From NCBI GenBank assembly GCA_028583405.1, contig CM053256.1:24215325-24279324 (forward strand): a stretch of DNA of 64,000 nucleotides, read 5' to 3'. Below are positions 14,429 through 25,870 of this stretch, piece by piece. This DNA comes from Pogonophryne albipinna. Its lineage: Eukaryota > Chordata > Actinopteri > Perciformes > Artedidraconidae. Numbering within the stretch: the stretch's first letter is position 1; the number at the start of each line of letters is the position of its first letter. The position numbers were made by a program, and so were the translations under genes. The notes below the pieces were generated by a model. That model ran no database searches, was not told the origin of the DNA, and was given only the letters and a program-made list of their open reading frames with translations.

Positions 14429-14490
<62 letters not shown>
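14429..14490. repeat. (GT)n microsatellite
   Basis: About 30 GT units forming the left border of GGGGAC repeat copy 2. Confidence 0.95.
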
Positions 14491-14492
<2 letters not shown>

Positions 14493-14734
14493 TAGCATTA
14501 CTATACTTGTGGGGCCCTAAATCTATTTACACAGTCACGTGTGGGGACTCGCCTCCCTTATGTGGTCAAAATGGAGGTCCCCATGAGGGGAATCATTAAT
14601 TTTAGGGTGAAGACTTGGGTAGGTTTAGGATTAGGGTAAGGGTTAGGCGTGTGTTGGTTATGCTTAAGGTTAGGATAAGTCTCCAGGAAATGCATGTAAG
14701 TCAATGTAATGTCCCCTGAAGCGATGTATACATG

Positions 14735-14737
<3 letters not shown>
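14491..14737. repeat. GGGGAC interspersed repeat, copy 2 (uninterrupted)
   Basis: Runs from CCTAGCATTACTATACTT directly into GTGGGGCCCTAAATC and on to ATACATGGTATGTG. It is nearly identical to copy 1 except that it lacks the L2-like insert, so it is the reference for the empty site. Confidence 0.85.

Positions 14738-14808
<71 letters not shown>
14738..14808. repeat. (GT)n microsatellite
   Basis: About 35 GT units on the right border of GGGGAC repeat copy 2. Confidence 0.95.
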
Positions 14809-14813
<5 letters not shown>

Positions 14814-14922
14814 ACCACATGGGACGAGGGGGCCAGTTTGATAAATGGCTTAAATAATGAGCAGTCCCCGGAGCTCTCAACTTAACTACAGTGTAGGACT
14901 GCAGTGATGGGGATGCTGAAGA

Positions 14923-14971
14923 TACACACACACACAGACACACACACAGACACACACGCACGCACGCACGC

Positions 14972-15033
<62 letters not shown>

Positions 15034-15045
15034 ATACACACACAC
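14923..15045. repeat. Compound (CA)n microsatellite
   Basis: CA tract with CAGA and (GCAC)n interruptions in its first third, then pure CA. Confidence 0.93.
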
Positions 15046-15321
15046 TCTGCATAGCATAACCTCACAATCTAATCTTAATATCATACAATGGTTGAGCTCT
15101 ATGTGCACAAAGGAAAAGCACAACTTTCAAAATGGAGATGCATAAAACAGTGCTGTTAGATGTGTTCTTTACTCAACAGCAGAAAGCAGAATGCAGTATG
15201 ACGGCATATTAGGGCCATTGTAGTCAAACATGACATAGGTGGAAAAGGGTTTAATAATCAGAGATTTGAAATTATATTTCCTGGCTGTGTGCTTTTTGGA
15301 AGTCTTTTTGTAACTCTCATA

Positions 15322-15811
15322 CAGTGATGGAAGAAATACTTAGATTGTATACTACTACTAGTACTACTACTAATACTAAACTGTAAAAATACTCTGTTAC
15401 AAGTAAAAGTCAGATATCAGCATCTTAAGTAAAAGTACAAAGTATTGGCATTGGAGTAGTGATTACATTTCAGAATCATATCTATGCAATGGCTGGATTA
15501 AGATAATTGATGAATTCATGTGTTCATTACAGCTGGAAAGGTGGAGCCACTTTTCATTCTTAAGTATGCTGCTGCTGGATATTCTGACCTATGATTATAC
15601 GTCAATGTTTTTTATTAGTCGATTTATATTTTTTATTGTCTAATAATCTGAATCTGTAAATTAACAAATAACTAAAGCTGTTTTTTCATTTTAATGAAGT
15701 AAAAAATTCAATATAGGCTTCCAAAATGTATTGGAGTAGAAGTATTTAGTAGCATAAAAAGAAAATACTTAGGTAACTTACAAGTACCTCACAATTATTA
15801 AGTACAGTACC
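15322..15811. mobile_element. hAT-type miniature element (AAAGTAC-rich family), right end eroded
   Basis: Starts CAGTGATGGAAG and is full of AAGTAAAAGTAC words on one strand, ending AAGTACCTCACAATTATTAAGTACAGTAC. This is the common fish hAT miniature family whose complete copies end TTACTTTCCACCACTG. A second, SINE-interrupted copy lies at 37474-38019. Confidence 0.7.
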
Positions 15812-16902
15812 GTCAATATATCATTAACTGTATGTTTTGGTATGTAAACAATTATGAATATTATTAGTATTATTGCCTGTAGTACTGCAACCCTTGGTTC
15901 TTTTTCAAATGCAGACCACTGATACTGTAGATCTGTTTTGAATGGATCATTCATGTTTTAGTTTTCTTTACCCAAATACAGACTTCTCTAATATCTAGCT
16001 GGTATGTGATTGCAAAGGCCTCACCTTATAATCATTTGATGTCTTTATTCCAGTTTATACGATGAACGTAATCACAATTCAACAAAACTTTATCCATAAA
16101 ACTTCAGCTCACCCCTTACAAAAATCAGCCACCTTGCATAAATATTTACCCACAGCTTACTCCATCAGCCTAAAATAAAGAAATATGTCCGCTACCTCAT
16201 TATATTGATTGGCTTATTCACTGCATGCCGATTCCGTGTGCATAACAATATCAAGTCTAACTTTGCTTTTGAATATGCCAAATGTATTTCAAGAGAGCAG
16301 CAGGTGACGTGTTTATTATTCAGCAGGTCTGGATTATAAATAAAATCAGTATCAACACTGAACACAAAAAATCACTAGCCCTACTAAATCATATCAAGCC
16401 TTGTTTTAAATTAAAGTAATATTAATATTATAATAATATCAGGATTTAAAAGATGGTTAAGTGATTTTTTTTGGTGACTTGCTACTTGTAAATGTACTTG
16501 GCTGAATACAAATCTAACATCAATGTATTCATATATTCTGCAAATATAGAACTTCCTTTCAATGTTATATTTCACCCCATTTACCCAACTGTAAAAAGTT
16601 GTATAAATATACATGGTCCTGTAAAATGGCACTTGTCACTGAGTGGAAATGAGAGAAGTTCATACACCAACATTATGTGTTGCGTTACAAAATGAAAACA
16701 TTTGGACAATGAGAGAATCACTAACATCTGGGGCTTATGTTACATCAAGCAGATCTTCTTCAAAATGTGTTACAGCATCAGAACATGTTGTTTGTGTACA
16801 GTCAGAATTAGGATAATTAGGATCAGGTTATTTGCCAATCGTTTTATTCAAAGACAAAGATCTTACTCAAACACAGAAAGAATTAAAGGGAAGAGGAAAT
16901 AA
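15812..16902. other. AT-rich unique sequence, nothing recognised
   Basis: No exon or repeat border was seen. Confidence 0.4.
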
Positions 16903-17010
16903 AGGGGCCCTACTATGCTTTTTCTGATTTTCCCTTTCCTGTATTGTGTGCATGTAAATTGTCTGCAAAGGCTAAAATCCCTGTGTTCCCTGAGTTTCTC
17001 TCCCACACAC

Positions 17011-17061
<51 letters not shown>

Positions 17062-17307
17062 TGCCTGAAACGCCTCCATTGGACTCCTTTGTTTACGTAC
17101 ATAACATAGTGACATCACTATGTAACACTCACGCTGCTATTGACTAGTGCTCCAACTTATTGTATGTGTTAGGCTACGGGACATCTCTAAGGGGTTGACC
17201 AATCACATCAGAGCAGACTAACTAACCAATCAGAGCAGACTGGACTCTTTTGAACATTAAAGCATGTCACAGTAGAGACACTGAATACTAATATGAACCT
17301 GAAACCG
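16903..17307 (+). mobile_element. GGGGCCC-ended TTAA element with poly-C expansion, right end missing
   Basis: Begins AGGGGCCCTACTATGC and keeps family blocks up to AATATGAACCTG near 17300. The last 40 bp found in complete copies are absent. The short CCCCCC stretch of the 38060 copy is here a run of 50 C at 17012-17061. Proline- and glycine-rich open frames across it are artefacts. Confidence 0.8.
17012..17061. repeat. Poly-C run of 50
   Basis: Uninterrupted mononucleotide C as given. Such runs are prone to length error in sequencing, so the exact length is uncertain. Confidence 0.85.
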
Positions 17308-18833
17308 TGCAGACTATGTAATGAAAATAATAGAACATATAGAACCATACAAATAAAATAATTGTAAAAACGATTACAAATTAAAAATCAGATAATAAAA
17401 ATATTTCCAAAAAAAATACATTAAGAATTTGAAATATTATGATGCAAACAAACATAATCTATTTGTGGAACAGCAAGAAGGTTGGGTTTGGGGAAGGTGG
17501 AGTAATAAGTGAAACAGATAACTGTTCATCTTGTTGGTCTTACAAACAAAGATAATAAAACAAATGACTGTGAAAATAAAGAAGTGATTCTATTGGAATT
17601 TAAAAGTGGAAGAGCTGTGCCGTTTTAAAGATGTAGCATTGAGCAGAAACATGTCAAATAGTCAGATCAAATGTTCACATTATGAAATATAAAGAAGGCA
17701 AAGGAAGCAGCTTATCTGGAATGTGCTAATGGTTTTATAATGATACAGCACATGTACTGTAGCACCTTTAAATGGCTGCATATGTTCTGTGTCTGTGAGC
17801 ACACACAGTCAGGTTCCATATTGTGCCAACACATGAGAGAAAGAGAAGGAGAAACAGAGGCAGACATAATGACCCAGTGAGCCAGAGAGAGGAGCAGCAG
17901 TGTGTAAGCACAGGGTACAGCACCCTGCATGAATATCAAAAAGCTCCCTCCCTTTGACCTTGAGATTAATATTTAAAAGCTGGCTACACTCTCTACACAC
18001 ACACAGACACGTGCACACACACACTACTAGCTGTGTGCCCCGCGGCCAGTGGTGCACTGAAGTCTACCTCATTAACTGACTGCTCTGTTCTGATTCTTGT
18101 ATCTATAAATACTGTATAAAGAAAAGCTGATTATATACCGGTACATGTACATAAATGGCATTAAGGTATGTATTCATCGTGTTTTTCAACGTCTTTTCCC
18201 ATCACTGTAATGAATTATCTATGTAGAGCATGTTTTGTAATCTCGTTTTTATACCTGGCATCAATGAATTAAAGAAAGAACAAAAAAACGAGTTGGAAGA
18301 TAGAAAAAATAGAAATCTAAAACAATTTGTGGTCTCTTGGAAAATTGCTGGCATTAATATGAGTAGACGTACAGGTAAACACGCAGGAGCACTTGGTCTT
18401 TTAACCTACAACCTTTAGTTTTAGCTTTATTATTTGACAGTTTTTTTGACATAATCGACAATACATGTTGACAGTTTTTCATAGATGCTTGAATCATGTG
18501 AAACAGCACATAAAAGGAGCAAAGTAAACACGCAAATATTGAAATGACATTGGCATGAAATAATTATTTTCACCACACCTTGTATTGATGTCAACAATTG
18601 TCAAAGATCAATGTGTTATTGTTGTTTTAAAGTGTGTTTAAATTGAATTTGACAACCTATAGAGGCTGCCACATATCTACAACCCACAATATCTGCCTTA
18701 ATAAAATAAAAATAAAAATAAAATGATTTAATGACCTTACAATGTGTAAATATAATTGGAATATATAATAAATATTTCCAGGTAAACTTATAATAATATG
18801 ATCCAAGAAATCACATGTATTAAAATGTACTTT
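17308..18833. other. AT-rich unique sequence, nothing recognised
   Basis: No exon or repeat border was seen. Confidence 0.4.
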
Positions 18834-19153
18834 TCAAGTTTTCCCTTTCGCTGTAGTCGTGTGTTTTATAGGTTTTTGTGTACTTTCATAACGTAGTGGC
18901 ATCACTATGTAACACTCCGCTAGCGCTCGCACACATTGTACATGATAGGCTAATAGGCGGGATATCTCTAAGTGGTCAACTAATCACAACAGAGCCGACC
19001 AGCTAACCAATCAGAGCAGACTGGGCTCTGGTTGAGGGTGAAAAGAGGTGCTGCAGCACAGGCAGTATGAGAAAAATATTTGTGAACATTAAAGCATGGA
19101 GTAGAGGCACAAAATACAAAAATCAACTTGAAAATGAGCATAATTTGGCCCCT
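18834..19153 (+). mobile_element. GGGGCCC-ended TTAA element, left end missing
   Basis: Joins the family at AAGTTTTCCCTTTC and runs to the intact right end ATAATTTGGCCCCT before TTAA (19154-19157). It includes AACCAATCAGAGCAGACTGG and GTGCTGCAGCACAGGCAGT blocks shared with the 38060 and 45275 copies. Confidence 0.8.
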
Positions 19154-19157
19154 TTAA

Positions 19158-19701
19158 AACCACAAGCAGATTCTGGATCAGTACAACGTTTAAGTCTGAC
19201 TCTTTTACTTACTTTTCTTACCAAAACAAAAGTGGCGAATACCTCCTTATGTAATGAAAGCAGTAGAAAGTTATCTCTGCAATGTAAAACAGGGAGCGTA
19301 GAAAATTAGCAAACAACTCCCATGAAGCTGTCTGTCTGTTGTTTGCACTGAGAGATTGTAGCTTAGAGCGCAGTCCTTTCAATCAAATCACTGTTTGTGT
19401 TTTCAGGATAAATAAAAGATCCTGTTTGGGTTTTGGACACAAAAAGAAACTTGTATTGTTTCTGTGGAGTATATTTTCTGTGTCTTCTAAGATTTACTTA
19501 TTCAAAATGTAACTTGCACTTGATGGAATACCACTACCTGAGACGGAAGCTTAAAGAATACATCTAAAGAAAAGAAAAAAGCACTTTTACATTGCTTTTG
19601 TTTGCTATCTGAAGTGCCTACCGACCCACACACAAGTAAGACAAGAAGACAAGCGATTCAGATTTGGTTTTCTGTTTCACTTGCAGGCTGGTTATAACCT
19701 C
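19158..19701. other. Unique sequence, nothing recognised
   Basis: No exon or repeat border was seen. Confidence 0.4.
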
Positions 19702-20339
19702 TTAAGCCCTACGGACCCGCCGAAGGGGCGAAATCACAACATCTGCAAGCAAAATTGTCTGAGGGCTTCTTAAGAATTAATAAACTATGAATGTTTCATA
19801 TCTATATAACGGGAAGAAACTCAGCTAACTGATCTTTTTTTTTTTTTTTAAACCTCAAAGCTAACGCTGAGCCTCTGAATTAGCCACGGGCAAAAACATA
19901 TTAAGGCCGTTAGCAAAGAACTCTAGCTATACCGAAGCAGCAAACTCTGGGGAAGAGCCGGGACGCCAATAGGGAAGTGCCACACACTGCAGTTCATCTA
20001 GTGGCCAGTAGGAGCAGGCTGCAGAAGGGAGCAATTTCCATAGACCCCCATGTTAAAATGCCCAACTTTACAGCAGAAATAAACATGTTTACATCGTGGT
20101 TCAAAAAACCATATTCTCTGTATAGTTAGATTCCCCCTTCATGACTACTGTGTGGGGGGTGAATTTTTTCTCAACTCATCTGTTTAATTAATATTAAGCC
20201 TTAAAGTTATGCATATATTAGGGCGTGGTCACATTGAGTGACAGCTCTGTCAAGTGACTGCTGCTGCTAGCTTCTTGTCTCTCTGCTACCTGCTACAGGG
20301 ACTCTGCCTGCTCAGTTCATCCAGGGAACACAACTTGAA

Positions 20340-22310
20340 GCCGGTCATGGTTGTTTGTTCTTCATGCTTATATATCGGACTATTGTGACTCGCTCTGCGG
20401 TTGAAACAGACGGTGCATGAATGCGGTTTTTGCGGTAAGTGAAATTCGAGTGCTTATTGATGTGTTTATGATTTGAATCGGCTACGTAATGAATGTTAAG
20501 GCTTGGGTTAGCGTGTAAGTGAGTGGTAGCTACATCGGTGCTAACGATGCTAATCGTAGCCTACAAGTTAAAACCATAGACTGTATATATAAAGGTTAAA
20601 ACGAAATAGACAAGTGTTAAGCGTTAAGTGGGATAATACTGTAGAACAAACGGCTTCTGTTTGAGGTTATAAATTAAGGTCATCCTTGTAATGTAGAGAG
20701 ATATTTTATTAGCCTATGTAGGTAGGAACTGTATGCATCGATAAGGTTAATTTAAATTGGCTATGCTCAAGTATGTAGACAAGCTCATGTCGAAGTAGTG
20801 TATGTGAAATCAACCTCACAATAAGATGTGTATATTACAAATAATAATGTCATATTTCAAGATGATTAGGTTAGATATTACAATATGGTTGGTTGAGCTG
20901 GAGTTCATTATTGAGCTTATACGTTAACGTCACAGTCATCTGAAGAACGAACCCAAACCTTGTTGTTTTTATTAATTGCATTACCAAATGGGTATCAAAT
21001 AAACAGTAAGCATTGGTAACACAACTTCCAAAGTTACAGTAAAATAAAAAGGACCCTGACTCGGACAATACACAATCCAAAATGTTCAACAGAAGAGAAT
21101 CAGTTATATTGTTTGTACACATGGTACTTTACATATATATTTGTTTGTTTAAGGTGTCCAGGTGATGCAGACAGGCTGGACCAGAGAGAGAGAGACAGAA
21201 CTGGACTCCTCACAGCAGTGAACTTCAGCACAGGTACAAAGACTCTATTTTTCATACTGTACAAAGAATCAAGAAAGATATTGGTTTAAATGAATGAAGT
21301 ATTGACTTGAATACACTGATATACATTCCATTAAACAATACTAAATACTAGATTACCTACACATCAGTGAAGTTGAGGGTTTTCCATGCAAAAGGTTACA
21401 TTTAGATGTTAACAAGCAATATGATTGTGTGAAAATGAGACCTTGTGTCTCAATGAGATCTACACCTGTATAAATAAAGGCTAAAGAAATATGGTTGTCA
21501 GCTTTCTAATTTAATGTATTGAAGGCAAAGATATTTAACACATAGTGAGAACTGCTACTATTTATCTCTCAATATTGTCTGAAAAAACAAAAACGTGGTA
21601 AAAGTGATTCTTTCAGTGAGACAACAGAGCAAGCTTCTACAGTTGCACTACGTTTTGATAACAGTTCAATATTATTTTGATAATAACATATATTTCAATG
21701 TTGATGAGCTTCATACTGTTCATTCATAATCTGATCGTCTTTGTAGCTCTGTTGAAATAAAAAAACAACATTACAATTACAAAATAATTATATCTACAGC
21801 CCCTAAACACACAAACACACCGCTTTCATAAATAACACACTTGTTCTGCAATAATATGTTTTATGTTTCCTGTCATTTTTGTTAGGAAAGGACAAGCCTG
21901 AAAGACACGACATCTTCTCCTTCTCTGAGGGTCAAGAAGAACATCCAAGAGGAACATTAAAAGCTGATGTTATGAGATTTTAAGACCAGTACAGGACATT
22001 CACTAAGAAACTACTTTTATTGTGAAAACACAGTCAGCTGATCGAATGCACCTATTTCCACATCTACACTCCATCAGCTGATTATTTCTATTTGCCTCAC
22101 TTTATGAGCTTCACATCACTTGTGCCTTGTACCGCAGAGTTTGCAACGTCACAAATAAATGGGGCCAATCTTCAGTCAGATGTGAATGTGTAATCTAACA
22201 TTTTCAGTAAGAATAATGGACAAAAGGAGTGCAAATACAAATACAATTTATTGAAATGTGAACCAAAACTTAATCAAACATGTTTTAAATAAAAAGCACA
22301 TATGGAGAGA
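20340..22310 (+). other. Candidate spliced non-coding transcript within the repeat, plus strand
   Basis: A donor GCG/GTAAGT ends a putative first exon at 20434. A pyrimidine-rich TTTGTTTGTTTAAG acceptor opens an 80 nt exon 21154-21233, which ends CAG/GTACAAAG. A TTTTTGTTAG acceptor opens a last exon at 21886. AATAAA-type signals lie near 22155 and 22291. No convincing protein is encoded. Transcription is inferred from signals alone. Confidence 0.35.
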
Positions 22311-23250
22311 AGGTGTAAACCTATTAAATGTATAAGTAAACACATTTAGTCAAATAAAGTGACAGACTAGGCCTGTGCAGTTGGTATCAGCTATGCCCAG
22401 CATGGGCTCCTCCATCAGGCCTGGTCCTCCTCACTGAGGAAAGACCCTCAGTCCTCTCCACACCAACAGACAGGACGTCCATCACACGGAGGTTTCTCCC
22501 TGAAGTCTCTGCAGCTCTCTGGACACCACGCTGTCTCAATCCGTCCACACTGAATATGAGAGGGGGAAAATGAAAATAATAAATGCTTTAGACAATAAGA
22601 AATATAAAGTTGACTGTTGAGTTGCTCAGTTTTTTTAGATTGTCAATACTATTACTGTATAACTAATATCCCAGGTTAAGAGGCACATTCAAATAAAGAT
22701 TGGTCTTTAAATACATGTTGTCTTTTGAATTGTTTGTCTAAAGTCAAGGATCTAGAACTGGTACTTAGTTTTAATGATACAGTCTGGTTATTATGCTGTT
22801 TGGAGGAGGCCTCACAGGTAAGAGCACTAACTAGCTACCATCACATGTACCTTAGCTTGACTTAAATGTATTAAACGTATAATTAAGTGATATCAAAATA
22901 TAAATAACTAATGTCATGCAAACATATTAATATTTGCTTGATTCCAGTGTTGAATTTAGCACAATTGCATACAAACGTTAAGGGATTTTAAGATTCTGAA
23001 GTATTATGCTAAAAACTCAATAACTTAGATTATTATTTATAGTTTTTCTGAATAGTTTCATGTCCGCTTACCTTAGAAACGTAAAATGCGACGGCAGTGT
23101 GCAGATGGGGAGCATGTTAGCTTAGCTTGGTAGCTTCAGCTAGCTCTGGAACTTCCAGCTCGGTGGCAGCAGGTCCCGCCTCGGCTCCGCCTCTTTGCCC
23201 TTATTTGGAGCAGGCTGGAACAGGCGGGAGTTGAACTCTGACGTCACTGT
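22240..23250 (-). other. Candidate spliced non-coding transcript within the repeat, minus strand
   Basis: On the minus strand a donor AAG/GTAAGC ends a putative exon at 23072, and an acceptor TCATATTCAG opens the next at 22549. An AATAAA signal on this strand lies at about 22243-22248. The last exon would overlap the end of the plus-strand candidate tail-to-tail. This is inference from splice and polyadenylation motifs. Confidence 0.3.
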
Positions 23251-23621
23251 CGAGCCGTTAGTGGCCGACTCCGCCTACTAAGGGCTTCTCGGCAAGTCTG
23301 TAGAATCCTATGGGTGACGTCACGGACCCTACGTCCATTTATATATACAGTCTATGGCTATACCCAGTGGCGACTGGTCATTAGGGGCAGGCTAAGCCCC
23401 ACCTAGTGTCAGCAGAAAGTATTACAAATAATGATTACAACAACAACAACAACAAAATATATAAAATATATTTTAAGATCATGTTTAATCATCTGATTCG
23501 TCTGTACATTGCTGTTTTAGTCTGTGTTCTTCTAATTAGTGTCTACAGTGTGTGCCTATTGAGTTGTTTTGAGCCATGTGGGACAAAACCCGATCATGCC
23601 CCTCCTTCTCACTGTCTAAGT

Positions 23622-25034
23622 CAGGGATGCCCAACCTTTTTTGAACCGAGAGCTACTTTTAAAGTTGCCAGTCTGCTGAGATCTACCAGTCCAAATAGAG
23701 AGGCGTAGCCATTACTGACAGCCTACCAGGTAAATACACACTTCTACGATTAATACTTCATAAAATACTGCAGATCCTTTATCTTACCTCTTTCTAATCT
23801 ACACACATACAAGTATTTAACTGAAGTTACACAACAGTGTTGTTGATACAGAGTTGGAGTTTATTCACACGTCACTACAGTGGGTAATGTTTTCAAGAAA
23901 CATTGAACAGTGCTGCCACACATGACACAGGGAAAAAAGAAAAGACTCTGAACCCTTTCTTTGCCATTATATAAAAATAGTGTTGCTACAAAAGTATAAA
24001 TTAGGCTTACTAATAAGACAACTCAGATCTGAAGCTACACAGGAATCTGCTGCCAAAGTGCACTAAAAAAGACAAAATTAATAGAATCAAACCCTTTTTT
24101 TGTTGCATTTTAGTAGATTATAAAAAGAAATGCCTTTAAAATAGGATGCTTGCAACACTAGTTTCTTAACCTGAATTGATGATAGACTATAATCAATTTA
24201 AACAGAACAGATCTGAATGTTTGCATTCTTATACCATTTTGTACAATAATTATAATAAATAAGTTCAAACAAACTACAACTTACAGCTGATTAATAACGG
24301 TATCTAATTTGAGTTTTTATTATATCAAAAACCTTTTGAAATGCTACAGTTATTTGTACTGTCCCCCAAAAGCACGTCACAGCCTCCAGGAATGCTTCTT
24401 TCACAACTTCGCCGTCTTTGAAAGACTTCATGTGTTTCGCAAGAACGTGACTGACACGTTAAGATGCTCTGGTAGCAGCCTTGCTCTTGTTGTTGGGCCT
24501 GGTGAAAATGGACTGCTGTGCATTTAGCTGTCCTTTCAGGCCCCTCCCCTTTTGGGAGCGTAGGGCAGAATTAGGAGGGAATTCCGTCTCGTAGCGTTTG
24601 TGCACTGTTTTGAAATGCCGCTCCTAAATTACCCTTCTTCGATAAAGCCACGCTCGCATTGCAGATGAGACAGATGGACTTTGAATTGGAATAGATACAA
24701 AAATAATCTTCCTCCCACTCGGAGTGAAAATTATATATTTTGGGCTCTTTTGCTTCTGCCATAATTGCGGTCTTGTGTGTGTGCGGACTGACACTCCTGT
24801 TGACACGGACAACGTCAGCGAACTATGCCCACTGCCCACCAGCCACGCCCCCACACATGGGGTCACGCCGGCCAATCGCAAAGCTTTGATGCGTTCAAGT
24901 GCATTATTCTGGCACAGGAAGATTATGTTATAGGACATTAACGATAAAACTGAATATTGTTATTCTATTTTTAGACACATCTCGCGATCGACTGGGAATC
25001 TCCCCAGACTGGTTGCCGTGGTTGGGCACCCCTG
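23622..25034 (-). mobile_element. Nested hAT (Charlie-like) element, 1.4 kb
   Basis: Ends CAGGGATGCCCAACC and GGTTGGGCACCCCTG, flanked by GTCTAAGT at 23614-23621 and 25035-25042. The termini are typical of Charlie-like hAT elements. The coding remnant on the minus strand at 24571-24762 sets the orientation. Confidence 0.92.
24571..24762 (-). pseudogene. hAT transposase N-terminal BED-finger remnant
   Basis: A 63 residue minus-strand frame starts MAEAKEPKIYNFHSEWEEDY and continues with CLIC and a KKGNLGAAFQ block. This matches the layout of the BED-type zinc finger of Charlie-like hAT transposases and their domesticated relatives, where CLVC is followed by NLRRHF. The histidine expected after NL is replaced, so the zinc site is broken. 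It lies close to the 5' end of its element, as expected for this domain. No later catalytic domain was found. Confidence 0.6.
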
Positions 25035-25870
25035 GTCTAAGTGAATGGTGACTGTAAAAACTACACTACGCATGCTCAGAGTATTTTCCTATTTAATGTG
25101 TGGCAAAAAAATAATGACCATAGGGGCACTGAGCTGCCATCCCCACCATACGTCATCTCACATAATGCAGAGCTGATTGGCTGTAAGTACGTGTGCCGCG
25201 AAAAGTGTGGTGTGTGAAGAGGAGACGAGAGAGGTGCAGTGACGCGTCCTAAAACCCGGAAGTAAGCTGCGCATGGCTTCCCTCGACAAAAAAGCAATGA
25301 GATTATTTTCTCCATAGGATTTTAGAAAATATCTCAAAATAAGATCGGTGGCAAACGAACCTGTTCGATAAATGCACGTTTTGTTCAGAGGATAATATCC
25401 ACATGTCTACCCTACTTTTATCATTTTCGAATCATAAATCTATCGATTAGATTTATGATGCTCTTTTGAAACTACAAGAACATAAGGAGGACTTTTACAA
25501 AAAAGTAATAGAGATTTTTGTCCAGAGGGATAGGCAAATGGACTTCATCTTCAAGTCAAGGTAAGACCACCATTTTATTGAAAATGGGATCTTACTAAGA
25601 GAGAACAATTCAATATTTAAATGATAAAATGACATTTTTTGGGTATTCTTTTGTTGAACTGTCTGTTTAAAATTAATCGAAGCATCAGACAAAAAAAGCT
25701 TTTGAAAATAATATTATATTTTGATTTAGGTCAAAATATAATATTTGTAAACCTGAAGAGTCACCAGCCATGAACCTCACTGCACGTCGCTGCAGATGCT
25801 TATATATAGACATCTAAGTTGTTTGTGCCCCACCACTTTTGTACATATAAAAAGCGCCACTGGCTATACC

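Larger units (their letters stand above)
19934..23356. mobile_element. 3.4 kb unclassified fish repeat with convergent splice-like signals
   Basis: The left part (ACTGCAGTTCATCTAGTGG, CCCCATGTTAAAATGCCCAA) and the right end (ACGTCC..TATATATACAGTCTATGG) are familiar from many fish genomes as one repeat type, which I cannot name. The 8-mer GCTATACC stands at 19926-19933 and again at 23357-23364, consistent with an 8 bp target duplication around 19934-23356. A 19 bp inverted pair, CATAGACTGTATATATAAA at 20575-20593 and its complement at 23338-23356, exists inside, so an inner 20575-23356 element is the alternative reading. No long reading frame was found. Confidence 0.5.
23365..25862. mobile_element. 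hAT-type element, 2.5 kb, perfect 8 bp duplication
   Basis: Ends CAGTGGCGACTGGTC and AAAGCGCCACTG, flanked by GCTATACC at 23357-23364 and 25863-25870. The left terminus is followed by AGGCTAAGCCCCAC and the right is preceded by GTGCCCCACCAC, extending the symmetry. It is interrupted by another hAT element at 23622-25034. No long transposase frame remains in its own sequence. Confidence 0.92.

Noticed and set aside
16863..17147. Proline- or glycine-rich open frames
   Set aside because: They are the poly-C run inside a transposon copy.
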